64,000 bases of DNA from Trematomus loennbergii (lineage: Eukaryota > Chordata > Actinopteri > Perciformes > Nototheniidae): the NCBI GenBank assembly GCA_012861695.1, contig JAAOOA010000399.1, positions 11,412,731 through 11,476,730 on the forward strand, read 5' to 3'. Below the pieces are notes generated by a model. It did no database searches and was not told the origin of the DNA. It worked only from the letters and a program-made list of their open reading frames with translations. The position numbers were made by a program, and so were the translations under genes. Positions within the stretch are counted from its first letter, which is position 1. Each line of letters begins with the position of its first letter. Positions 41,478 through 53,400 of this stretch are shown in pieces.

Positions 41478-43793
41478 GTTAGTTGTTGTTTCTCTCCGTG
41501 AATTATGTAAAGTGCTCGTGTGTGATATCAGCTGTACTGAGGAGGTGCACGCTAACTGTTAACGTTAGATACAGTGAGTGGACTTTCATTTTCATGTGCA
41601 AAACGAGAAATCGAATAAGTGATGGTTCATAGGCTTTAATAGCCTATATTGATATTGTTTTTCTACATCAGCAGAGGTTATGTTCGAACATATACACGAC
41701 ACAATATGTAGCGTTAACACCACAGGTTAACACATCGCCTTCAGTACAGTACAGGCTTACGCAATAATTAGGTTTGTCCGTGTACGTTACGTTTTTGTCC
41801 ATTTAAACATTTGAATAGGTGACTTTTCACTTTATATACAGTCGAGTTTTTAACTTGTCTGTCAGAACCGGCTTTCCTTTGTTGTTGTTGACAGGCCATA
41901 GGTGGCTGATAAACACGTATTCCCAATATAGGCAGGCCTACAGTAAATAGACATGTCTAGTCTGCTGTCACATTTCTTATGTTATATCGTTTTTTTCTTT
42001 TCTTCAGATGAACATTTTGACCCAGTTATAATAGGTGAAAAACTGAGGAGTGTGGCTGATTCCTTTAATGACGATGTCCGGTTTAAAGCTGCAGTGAAAG
42101 ACCTGAAGCAAGCCGCAGCACAAGAGGTACACAGACTGAAAATGCTTTAGATATAATAATTGTACTTGATATGCTTTTATAATTTGTTTTATATTTTCCA
42201 TTCATCTGAAGGTAGTTATTGTCCTTGCTCTGCCGTGACACATCTTAATCAAACTATGGCATTCAGTGATCAGAGGTTGAGGGGAGAAAATGTTTGCTTT
42301 TAACTGTTGCCAAGATTTAGCAGACAGATCACACACACACACACACACACATTGACCAGTTTACTCTGCATTGGGCTGAAATGTAGTTTTGTTAGTCAAC
42401 CTGGAAATGCTTGATAAAATATCTAATAACACTGTTCTTTAGTAACTAACTCAATCATCAGTAGCTTAAAACTGCTTGTATTTTAAAATCAAACTTCCAG
42501 AAATCAATCAGCCACACAACTATGAAAACATTATAAACTAGATCCACATTTAGTTTTAGTTTTTTTGTGTTTCCAAACTTTGAGAGGACTGGAGTATTTT
42601 GGCTGTAGTCAGGACCCATCCTAATGTTACTATGATGTGTTAATAATGGATGGTCTTCTGCCTAGGCAATAGAAGCAGCGTTCAGCCACGGTGTGGAGGC
42701 CATTGTCCAGTCTCAGGTCTGTCAGAAGGCTGAAGTGGCTTCAGAGATACAGCTGATCAGGGCCTCAGTGGCCTTCGGACTTTATGTCTGGAAGTCATCT
42801 CCAGAGTTGAAAAATAAAGTCCAGAGTGCCATGAATGCTTTCCTCAACAGGCATGTGGGCCCATGGGTGACCCAGCAAGGCGGATGGGTATGAAGTTATT
42901 TTTATTTTTTCTGAATTTATATAACTACTTGCTACTACTTGCTCAGGTCAGTACAGGTGGAAAACTACAATATCAAAAGGCAATGGAGACTGAGATAAGA
43001 TGTAAATTGTTGCAAGGGTCAAGTTTTGGACTATTGGACTTTCTATTTGAACCTCATGAGTGTTCATATTTATGACATCAATATTTTAAACCAAACACAA
43101 CGCACAGATTACAATTATGTGGGTTGATTATTGTGTGTTTTTCAGTCACGTAGTTTTACTCAACCACTAAGCCTGATCATCAAATTACTGAAGCAATACT
43201 GCATTGTGCCCTTGTGATTACCCAGCTGGTATTACACCACTTCCTCGAAGGCTGTTGATTCTCGTAAAATGAAACTGCCCTAAACTCGTTTATCCAGCTG
43301 CATTAGAAACAGCAGACTAACTCATAAAAGCACTGCTGACATTTTAACCATGCTCTGGTGCGCCAAAGTTATCTACTTTTTAAAACTGCATTTCCTGGAT
43401 GATATTTCTTTATATCACCTGTATCTGAACATACTGCTACCAGGACAATATTTTCTTTGGTTTGAATGTCTAATCAGTGTATATTAGGTCATTTAAAAAA
43501 CTGAACAGATTAATGAATCTACAGTATAATATGCATTTGTATCCTGCATAGTTCTGCAGCCATTTTTTACTTGATTATACAGTAAAAGCAACTTTTAGTA
43601 TATATTTTCAGTTTGGACTTTAGTGTTTTGTTATGTTTTATCCATTAAAAACAATGCAGTTAAAGGAGCTGCAATCGGTACATTGTCATTCTGTTTTAAG
43701 TCCCATGTCAATTTTGTTCTGAGAGACTGGATTATTTAGCAAACTGTAATTTTGTGTTTGTTTTGTTTGTTTCAGGACCGAGTGAGCGTTTGA
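41346..43793 (+). CDS. bcl2l15: BCL2L15 (Bfk)-like Bcl-2 family protein, four exons
   Basis: BCL2L15 is a small, divergent Bcl-2 relative linked to apoptosis in mammals. Exons: 41346-about 41477, 42008-42126, 42666-42887 and 43776-43793, about 163 residues, the same size as the human protein. Diagnostic blocks are FDPVIIGEKLRSVADSFND (BH3-like; human has the related pattern FDVAIIAGRLRMLGDQFN from memory) and the C-terminal WVTQQGGWDRVSV (BH2-like; human ends QGQGGWENLES). The start ATG at 41346 opens MAPNADLVEWQTSQIIKYLF, matching the length before the BH3 block. The exon 1/2 junction is out of frame with the best donor (see exon 2). No C-terminal membrane anchor is seen, as in mammals. Confidence 0.82.
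42008..42126 (+). CDS. bcl2l15: bcl2l15 exon 2 (BH3-like)
   Basis: After ttttcttcag the frame that matches the family is EHFDPVIIGEKLRSVADSFN, DDVRFKAAVKDLKQAAAQE, ending at gtacac in phase 0. The BH3-like core LRSVADSFN keeps the Leu and Asp, but has Ala where canonical BH3 has Gly. The exon must be entered with one base from exon 1. Confidence 0.82.
42330..42352. repeat. Short CA microsatellite in bcl2l15 intron 2
   Basis: About eleven CA units in pure array. Confidence 0.9.
42666..42887 (+). CDS. bcl2l15: bcl2l15 exon 3
   Basis: A 222-nt, phase-0 exon from cctag to gtatga encodes AIEAAFSHGVEAIVQSQVCQ through FLNRHVGPWVTQQGGW. The final WVTQQGGW resembles a BH2 motif. Confidence 0.85.
43776..43793 (+). 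CDS. bcl2l15: bcl2l15 exon 4 (last five codons)
   Basis: A tiny coding part after gtttcag reads DRVSV and TGA. The same placement of a few residues after GGW is expected from the mammalian protein. Confidence 0.75.
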   Translation, partial: DRVSV

Positions 43794-44996
43794 GACTGAA
43801 TCATGCCGAACCAGCCTCCCTGTGATGGAGTATGCCAACCTGAACAACACTATTCACCAGATGACCTTGTGGAGGCATTATGTCAGTCTGCAATCTGTCT
43901 TCAGGGTTTTTTCAATCACACAGACCAACACCTGAAAACCTTCTAAATCCCTTCCTTAGAATTTCAGTTTCTGTTTAAGATAATCTGACCTTAACATCAT
44001 GTGCTACGGAAATCCACGCCCCAGGTTAATGCAATCATGTGTTTTTTACGGGAGTTTTTTACGGGAGTTGATAAAAGGGATGCCAGCTGTCGTTAGACTT
44101 AGTTTCACTTCCTACTGACATTGGTTCATTGGTGAAGAAATTACATGAATCACTTGAAATTCCAAGTAATTTATTATAAAGCAAACAAACAATCATTTAA
44201 ATAAATTACATAATTCTTATTAATACGTTTAATTTGAATCAGAAGACACTTGATATCATAACATGTAGCTGCTGGATTTATTCTGGACCGAGCCAGTGCT
44301 TTCACTAGTTTAGCATTTTCTATTCACTGCGCGTTCAATGGCGTAGGCTCATTTTGCATATTTATTTTATGCACATGCATTCAATGGGGTTTCTGCAAGT
44401 TTCTATAAATGTAATTGATTTAACATTTAATTATTTATTTTGCTAATGTCTCTTTTTTTCTTGCCTTCTTGTGTGTGCCAAAAAAAAGCTTTTAAACTCA
44501 TCCTGTTCACAATTTGTCCTCCATAGGTGCACCCAATCAGGGCGTGCCATCATGGGTGCACTTTCAAAGATACTTGAATGTGTTGATTTATGTTGCTTAT
44601 TTTTCCACAGAATTATAGAAGTATTCCAATGTTTAAGCTTTTGAGTCTTTATATTCCTTTTTTATTTTGCTGAATGTCTTAAGCACATTGTAGTACTTTA
44701 CTTACACTGAACACGTTTTAGACAATGCATGCAATGCTTACATTGAGTTAAACATTTAAAATGGAATATACATACTTGTTTACATTACTGTAAGTAGGAA
44801 CAGTTTGGTATATTTAGAAACTTTGATATCTTAGCTCCAAGTTAAAATATGTTGGTTTGGTCATTCCAAGCACACACTTGAAAAGTGATGGCCACAAAAA
44901 CGTTTTAATTCAATGTTTTTGTAGACTGCTTTGTTTTATGCACAGCATCTTTAAAACCTGATTAAAAGGTCACCTGTTTTTTGTAATTGTTTCAAT

Positions 44997-45002
44997 AATA
45001 AA
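44997..45002 (+). terminator. bcl2l15 poly(A) signal
   Basis: AATAAA about 1.2 kb after the stop is the first canonical signal I see in the 3' region. Another ATCAATAAACC occurs near 45130. Cleavage would be shortly downstream (inference). Confidence 0.5.
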
Positions 45003-45020
45003 AGGGGAAATTATTTGAAA

Positions 45021-47368
45021 TGAAGCCTTTGGCCTTTTTTGTTTTTTAAAGTGAAATGTAATAATTGTCCTGTACTTTGATGACATTACTACTTTATCTT
45101 ACTCTTACAATCACATGTGTTTTATATCAATAAACCAAACTTTTTCCTCCCATTATCACAGGAAAAAACTATGGCAGTAGAAAAATATGATGTCATAAAA
45201 GGCAGGTTAAATAACACGAACAAGACTTACAACACATGTCTTCATTATAGTTAGACAAATAAGATTAGATAAGGGAGTGTTTTGAGATAATTCATTTGTT
45301 CTTAACCTGGTATACAGACCTGAACTATTTTGTATATAGATATCCTTTTGTTAACATTAGATAAAATGTCTCCACCACATATTTAGTTTCATGACTAAGC
45401 AGCAGAGGGCAGTACTGACCATTTTCAATCCTTGGATGTCAGTGTTTAAGATGACATCCATGTATTTAAGCCAGCCATTACATTAAATAGCAATGTTCAA
45501 AGAAGGGTTTGTGATTGTTAAAGCCAACACATAAACAACAAGCCTGGGTCTATTGTTAAATACGGTTTTCTTCTTTTGCAGATTGTTTGCTTGTTAAACT
45601 AAGAAAACATAAAGAAAATTCTGAGTTGTGATCACAGAGCTGGCTTTTCTGTCGCTGCAGTGCACACTGGCATGTTAAGGCTGTGGGTATTCACCTCTGT
45701 TAATGGTTAAAAGCCAAGGTTGATTGTAAATATGTGAGAAATTCTTGCTGACAGTCTTGACACAACACAATCCCAATGCCTTCTTCCCAGAACATTTCAT
45801 TTCAAGTCCATTGGCTTGGTGTGTATATATTTGATTTATGTACAGTAGCGGATATTCACGACCACTCCCAAAGTCAAGTGGTCCAACATCTCTGCTGTTT
45901 GGCGGAAGATATGAAGCAGCTGGGAGGCAGATCCACAGCTAAAAACTTTACAGGGTAAAGGAAGGAAATAATGTTTCCCCACAGAAAGAGCTGCAATCTA
46001 TTCACTCTTAAAGGGCGGATATTTACATTTAAAAGAACCACAACCCAGATGCCTCATTTAGAATAAGTACTGTGGGACTAATAAAGGATTTCTGATTTTG
46101 ATTTCTGAAGTATATTTATACATAGCAAATCAACTACACACATTCAGCAATTCCTGGGTAAGATTAATAGGCCTTGACACATGCGGCAGTCTAAATGATT
46201 GCTATCGAAAAAAAGTATTATTATTCAAAAATGTTCTGCAGGTAAGTTTTATAAAATAATCTAAGATCTCCTGATCTTAAAAGATTAAATATAAAAGGAT
46301 TTAATAAATGTTGTTTGTATCATGCAGTGTCAAAATCTTCACTTCAGGATGCTTACACTTGCTTTGACATGTCTATGAATGCGTTGATTTGGCAGATAGA
46401 GTGAGCAAAAGTGAAAGAGAAGTTCTGTTTTTTTGAAAATTGAGTTATGATCTTGTGTTGTTCGTAAATTGTGGGTTTGTTTTCCTTGTGCGCTGCAAGG
46501 GTCTGGGGATAGAAGGTGTCTCCGGGGCCGCCCCTCCCTACACACAGATCACGCAGAGTGCGTAGGGCCTCAAGTTGGCCAGGGGCAGCCCTGGGTGTCG
46601 TATGCTGCCAGTCTTTAAAGCCCCTAAGGCAAATGAGTAATGTGTGATATTGAGCAATATACACAAAACTTGGTTGACATGTTAAATGACTTCTGTACAA
46701 TTTCAGAACTACTTGACAACACCTGTCATCAAATTATGAGTCAGCGCCCATGATGTAAGTTACTTTAGTTTATACAGTATGAGTTTTTTTCCGCAGCACA
46801 GCAGTTAACATAAACTGTATTGACAACATGTTCACTATCAGCCAAAATAAGAGTGTTGTTAACCCATCTATGGACCCACTTAATCAGATGGTTAGAACTA
46901 TCGGAATCTCTAGCAACTGTTTCTGAATAACAGTGTCTGACTACATGAATTATACACTTCCTTTTGACATTGTTAATGTACATCAGAGAATATTGCACAA
47001 ATCATGTTTAATTTATCACATTAGTCCAGTCAAAGTTAACAGATCAAAATGTAAAGCCACTATACGTGTGTAGTATTAAAATACTAAAAGCGGTTGCATC
47101 AACAAAGATAATGTGTTGGACATGTATAACCCCATCCCCCAACCATAGTTTAATGAATGGGCTCAAAGAAACACATTTTCCTTCTGGATTTTTGTTAAAA
47201 GACAAATCATTTGAAAGATCTTTAATACCTTATCTTGTACATATCTTGTATAATATCAACGTTCACACAAAGTGGCTTTAAAAGCATAATACATAATGTA
47301 AGAAAATAATTACGTTTACAAGAGCAGCATTAGTAATACAGTGAGTATACTTATATGTCAAAAACAAT
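45021..47368. other. Intergenic region between bcl2l15 and adora1
   Basis: No gene is visible. A GC-richer segment at about 46495-46610 (cggggccgcccctccct and nearby) differs from its surroundings and may be a piece of an unidentified repeat. Confidence 0.45.
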
Positions 47369-47406
47369 GTGTGGGTGTGGGTGTGTGTGGGTGTGGGTGT
47401 GGGTGT

Positions 47407-47491
<85 letters not shown>
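47369..47491. repeat. GT microsatellite of about 120 bp
   Basis: It begins as a GTGGGT/GT mixture and becomes a pure (GT)n from about 47410. Long Cys-Val and His-Thr reading frames across it are artefacts of the repeat. Confidence 0.97.
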
Positions 47492-47493
<2 letters not shown>

Positions 47494-47499
47494 GTATAT

Positions 47500-48978
47500 G
47501 TTGTTACACACAGTGACAGCTCAGAACGACAGGTCTTAACAGGTTCATATTAACAGGCCTGTTTATCTGATTGGAAAGCATCACATTGACCTAGTTGTTG
47601 ACCTCCGCAGAGACGTAAACTCTTGATGAGTTCCTCAGCTGCACTCTTGCCTTCTGGTTCCCTTGTAAACAGAGTGATCCTTTCACCCTGTCCCACCTTA
47701 CCCGCACACCCTCATAACCTTCTCACTGATTCACACATGTGCAACTGTATCTGCCGAGTGACAGAAGATCAATGTTCACGAACAAAAAATGGCCTCCCAC
47801 CACTGGATGCAGACGAGCACGGAGAGAAAGTTGGATGCTATTTCTGTAAGGGAGTGGATTTGAATCCTTCCACCTAGTACAGTAATGCCCGTACCTCATT
47901 ATGAATTTAAATCAGGGCTCACCATATGCTGTTACGTTTCTTGATTACTCTCCTGTCTCCGTTTGTCTAAAAGTTTAATGATATGCTTGGGTTTTTTATG
48001 CCTTCTCCTTCAACAGCAGTAAAAGGACGTGTCAGAGATAAACTGTAAATTAAGCTGTTGGTTAAGTGATATAATTATATACAGTATATCCTATTAACAT
48101 TTATATATGTATTAGTTACATACAGTACTTATTGTGTAACAGCAGTTCTGTCTCAACATGTATCTTAAAATCAAATCTCATTCATATTAAAGGGTAAGAC
48201 TGGTCAGCTTATGATGCTGTATTGGCATACCAACTTGGTCACAAATAATTGGGGAGAAAGGTAAAAAAAAAAGTAACACCTGCTTGTAGTGGAAGGGGCC
48301 TACATGTACAGTAGAGGAACATTTTAGGGTTTAAATGAATATCACCAACATCAAATTAAGCTTAGAGGATGGAGGAGCTCCAACAATCCTTAGATTCAAC
48401 GTCCTGCAGCTACATAGTTACTAATATGTGGGACCATTCTTTTTCACCATTGTCCATTTCGAATATTATTTAAAGCGAAGCATCAAGTAAGTTTTCTTCT
48501 GGCATGGATGCTATTTTAAACTACCGCTATTAGCTGGTATTAGTCAGCTAATTGTTTCAATCAAATGTCCCTAGTACGTCAAAAAAAAGGTATACTTCAC
48601 ATGGGCTGGTTTACACCAAAGTTCTGTAAGGGTCATGAGGATAATGAGTTATTTTGCAACCAACAATAGCATAGCCAAACCAAACCAACTTCATCACACA
48701 GAGGTTCCTGGGTTGTAATTCCAAGTAGGTCAAATTTATATTTTTGGTCATCTTTGCAGCCAGCATACAGTAAATCTTGTGCCCTGGTCCATCCCAAACC
48801 AAGACGCTTGTTGTGCAAACTTCCTACTTGCCCACCAGTGGTTTACCAGATTCCTGAATACCTTAGTTCCTCTGTATTACATTTTCTGTCCTTAAGGCCA
48901 CATATCTAAATGTCTGAATATATCACACAATACAATGCTTAACTATTTGAAATGATTCACATTAATGAGTTTTAATTG
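47500..48978. other. Intergenic sequence with no recognised feature
   Basis: AT-rich sequence downstream of the adora1 3' end; no exon or named repeat seen. Confidence 0.45.
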
Positions 48979-49362
48979 AAGGTGGGGTAGGTAATTTTGG
49001 AGAAACCAGCTCGAGTGCGCTAGAATTTGAAAATATACAGCCGAAAAAAATCTGCCACTTCCTTACAGAGCCCCTCCTCCAACACACACGAACGCGCACA
49101 TGACCAATGAGGGCACGAGATAAGTTTGTGCACAGATGGAAGGCTGACAGGCAGGTAGGCCATCCAGTTATTTTAGCCGGGCCGGCTAAAATGATTGGTC
49201 GTGCTTTTTACAGTACTACGGCTTCCACAGATGACATTTTCTATGGATTTTTTGTCAAAGCACTTAAGATATTCATTGCTATCGGGATGTTAAGAGCATT
49301 CCATGGAATATAACAAAAAGTGTATCTCGAGCCGGTTTCTCAAACTTACCTACCCCACCTTT
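48979..49362 (+). repeat. 384-bp MITE, family B, copy 2
   Basis: It has the same inverted ends and the same interior as 8574-8958, with only scattered substitutions and small indels. The right flank is TTAA and the left TTGA, again consistent with a TTAA target. It lies about 420 bp beyond the adora1 stop. Confidence 0.85.
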
Positions 49363-49783
49363 AAGGTCAAAAATACAATAAAGTATACACTACTTTTGTA
49401 CAGCATGTGCTACAGATATAGACTTACTGATTCAAGTTCAACAGGTTGGTGTTGAAGCCCCTTATCTCATTCAACATCACCTCATGTTGTCAGCCAGTGG
49501 AGAAATAAACAATCAGCCTTATTTAATTTAAAGTCTGATATAGGATGTTTATGTTGTATCCACTGTGATTACACGTCCTGCCCTCTCAGAGTTTGTTGGA
49601 TGGAGGTAATCAGTCAGTCCATGATGGAGTTTCCTCAACTCTTTCATCCCTCTGACATCCTGCGATACCATTCAGGCCATTTTGACCAGTACTCCCTCGA
49701 GCATGAAAGTAAAGTATTCTCCATGTGTGAACCAGTGGAGTGAAACCTAACGGTTACACAGCAATCCAATGAGTTGCCAAGGG

Positions 49784-50161
49784 TCACACATCATCATCAT
49801 CATCGTCATTCTGCCTCAGCCTCCTCTCACGTCCTCTCTGGCTCCCTCTTTGAGGAAGCCGACCCACTGGATCCTGACAAAGCATGTACTGTGTCCAGAT
49901 TTTCTTGAACGCTGTGCGGAATTTCTTGATGCGGAAAGCGTACACGATTGGGTTGACCGCAGAGTTGCCATGGGTTAAGATGATGGCGATGTAAATTAGG
50001 AACATGGGCTTATCACAGGCAGGGCAAAAGAGGGTGATGCAGTTGAGGATGTGAAGAGGGAGCCAGCTGACTGCAAAGAGGAACAGAACGAGTGCGAGCG
50101 ACTTGGCTAGCTTCAGCTCCTTCCCAAAGTAGCGGCTAGGGTCTGTGTGGCTCGCTGTCAC
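49784..50161 (-). CDS. adora1: adora1 coding exon 3 (TM6, TM7, tail)
   Basis: After ctgtag it reads [22 protein letters not shown]6 and TM7 with NPIVY, helix 8 [14 protein letters not shown], and a tail [15 protein letters not shown]. The tail contains two Cys near CQD that could be lipid-modified or not; this is unknown. Confidence 0.95.
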   Translation of the reverse strand: MTASHTDPSRYFGKELKLAKSLALVLFLFAVSWLPLHILNCITLFCPACDKPMFLIYIAIILTHGNSAVNPIVYAFRIKKFRTAFKKIWTQYMLCQDPVGRLPQRGSQRGRERRLRQNDDDDDDV

Positions 50162-50348
50162 CTACAGAGAGATAAAGAAGAATATCATCAGCGAATACGT
50201 TTAACTTTACATTATCCAGTTCACAGTAAGTCTGTTTAAATACTATTTTAAGGTCCCCTATTATACTGTTTTTCATTACTTTATTATAGGTCTCAGATAT
50301 ATACAAAACATGTCTCTGAAGTGTTTGGCCTCGAAATACCAAACAGAT

Positions 50349-50402
<54 letters not shown>

Positions 50403-53400
50403 ATATTTTTGTTTTTGTTTCTGTTTCAGCCCTGTTTCTGATTCTCTGTCTTTTACTTTAGATGAAAATAAGGAGCTCCCCACGCCCCTCTGAGAGATAT
50501 TTGGTTAAAAATAACACAATGGTGCTCTAGGAGGAGATTCAGGTGATAAGGTGGGGGGGGTTACCTTGGTTGGTTATTGGCTAATGGTTACACAACCCCA
50601 AAAATCGTTATGACATCATAAAGTGGCCAAAATCTGATCAGCTCATTTTCAGACAGGTTTTTATATAAATGGATCAGGACAAAAGAGAGAGAATCTTTTT
50701 TCCTGAAACTTTTAGAATCTCTTTACACAGAGGGGACACATGTTTATGTACAATAGACATGAGTGGATTTAGCATAATAGGTGACCTTTAATCTGAAGAC
50801 ACAAGAAAAAATGAAGAGAACTACCTCACCTTCTTGTTGAGATGCTTGTGGATCATGTAAAAAATCTCGATGTAGATAGTGAGCATGAGGAGCAAAGGCG
50901 GCAGCACCCAGCCAAAGAAGTTGAAGTAGACCATGTAGTCCATGCTGATGACCGTCTCAAACTCACAGGTCACAAGGAGGTCATCAGTGAGCAGGGAGCC
51001 ATTGTCACGGAGAAACTGCAGGTTATTCCAACCCAACATGGGCGTGAGGCCCACTATGATGGACACCAGCCAACACAGTAACACGGCCGTGCCAGCTCGA
51101 CGAGGAGTCACCACCCGCTTGTAGCTATGGCGACAAGGGAGAAGATCTTGTTTTTAATTAAATCCAATAAAACATATTAATTACTACAAATTATTTACAA
51201 CAATTCATTTTGTGAAGCTTATAGTGCTAGTGATACGAACTTGAGGCTGTTGTTCAACCCTTTAAGTGAACTCTAACTTTAAATGAATCCACTCTTGCTA
51301 AAAAAGAAGCGGAAAAGGGTCTTAAAGTTTCATTTGTTAAGGACAATTCTGTTATTTATTTTTCATTTAACCTTCAGTACATATTCATTAACTGTGTCAA
51401 TGTAAGTCAAGTGGCTAACTTTCAACTGCAGTCCTTGGTGGAGATGTTTCTAAACCAGTTAGGCAATGGTTGATTCTTAGAGAATAAGAAAACAAGATAC
51501 CATAAAGACATCAACATTCCTTCAAAAGTTGCATCTCTTTAACAACAACAAAACAGTGTCTATTAATTGCTCACCCATATTACTTTAAATTCTTGGGGAG
51601 AATTTGTTTTCCTCTCATATCTCCACAACTTATAAAGGATCAGAAAACTCTTTATAATTGTGGGTAAGTGTGGGATGCGTTTAACAACAAAACAATACTA
51701 AACCATTCATTTACAACTCTCAAATAATTATTGCAGTATAACCCAAATCGTATTAATCCATCTGAATGTTGACTTCCCAAACATATCGATATTTGCTCAA
51801 ACTTAGCATTTGAAACACAAACCCATAAACAGTCCAACACTGCCTTGCAAGTCCTGACAAGTAAAAATTACAATATGAGTTGCATGTGTTTTGGAAATAG
51901 TGAACATAAGATTAATCCATGTTTTAAAAATAATGTTCATTGTGGAGGCAGTGAGGAAAAACAATGTTTTCTTCAAGAATTTAAGGTCACACAGGGTGAG
52001 TGGATGAAGTGGTTCCTCAACACTGTAGTTTGTGGATTTGTTGGACTGACATATATTGTAGTATTCCAGTTACTTTTTTTCTTTTTCATTCCAAGTAATT
52101 CATTATGTCTGGCAAGCATGCAACATAGTTTAAGTTTGATCTTCTTTCTCAGGAAATCACTAATTGACAAAGTCAAGTTGACACAAGCAACGCATCTCTT
52201 TTGTTCAAAAAACTGTGGAGTTATTGGCGTTAACGCAACCACCTGCAGTTCTTTGTCATCGTAATAGGATGACCCTCATCCTGTCTCTCCCACACAAAGG
52301 TCTGCTATTGGACAGGTCTGTGAATCAGTCATTGTTGAACGGACATTATTTTGGTAGATCACATTCCTCATTTTTGTAATTGAACCCTTATTTCTAAGAG
52401 TCAGAGCTTACTCAATCAGAAGGCATGACTCAATTCTGTTGCTCTCACTCTTTTGCACGAGGCACATTTCTCTTCCTATCAAGCCTGCTTCCTGCCTAAC
52501 TTCACTAATGCTAACAAAGAAACCCACTGAGAAATGTGCCAGAGCCAAACTGTCATATTTTCCCCCTCATTTACTGTCTCTCAGTTGCCCTCGCCTTTCA
52601 CTCTCTGTCACATAAAGCACACTCACTCAGGAGCTCAGCCAGGGTGAGTCAGACACAACACAGGACGTGTGAATGAATACTCAAAATGATTTGTAAAGAG
52701 AGTCAGGGATAGGTATTCCCATATGTGACGACAGGTTTTTATTTTGTTTGTATATAACTCTCTGTCGCTGCCTGTAAAGCTTGGCTGTCTGTCTGCCTAC
52801 AGATCAGCTGTCTGTCTGCCATAAAAAATAATCACTTACTGCACACGGCTGTCCTCCATTTATCTATACCTTCCTGTGAGATTTTCATCCACGTCTACCA
52901 CCTGCTAAATCAAATCCTCCAGCTAAGGACACTAGCAATGCTAGGGACATTTTAAAATGTCAGGCACACCACTCTTATCAAGAGAGTGTGCTTCCATACC
53001 ACCTCCGCTATAAAAAGCAATCAGTGGCTGTTAAACTGTGTGCCAGTAGAGTCCCAGGGGAGGTTAGGGGAGGGGGACTACATTTCTGACACAATATAAT
53101 TCAGCATGAGACAGTAAATACTATACACTCTAAAATCTGATCATGACCAGATGCGAGTATATGGCCAAAATGAACCAGCAGTGAATGGAAATACATTTTC
53201 TCAGATTAAGTGACTCTATAAAAAGTGATTGCTTTGTTGGGAAGCACACTTTGCAATCCTGAGGTTGAGGACAATATGTATAAGTGTTACAATATATTTT
53301 TTACATGATACACATCTAAAACAAATGTCCAGTTTTGAATTGATAAACTGTGAGATATATCTATCCATTACCTCCTTCTGTCACTACATCCAATGTGTCA

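Noticed and set aside
46353..46700. A 115-codon minus-strand frame with a GC-rich core
   Set aside because: No recognisable domain and no splice context; perhaps part of an unidentified repeat.
47278..47553. Reading frames of repeated Cys-Val or His-Thr
   Set aside because: They are translations of a GT/CA microsatellite; the same applies at 57253-57606 and 57756-58060.
47856..47867. B-box-like sequence (GGATTCAAATCC on the minus strand) suggesting a tRNA or SINE
   Set aside because: I could not find a matching A box or acceptor stem at the right distance.
49107..49313. A 68-codon frame also present near 8700
   Set aside because: It lies within the family B MITE and includes its inverted-repeat parts.
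50349..50399. A functional 5.8S rRNA gene
   Set aside because: Only the first third of the molecule is present, with no ITS or 28S neighbour, and it lies within a transposon.
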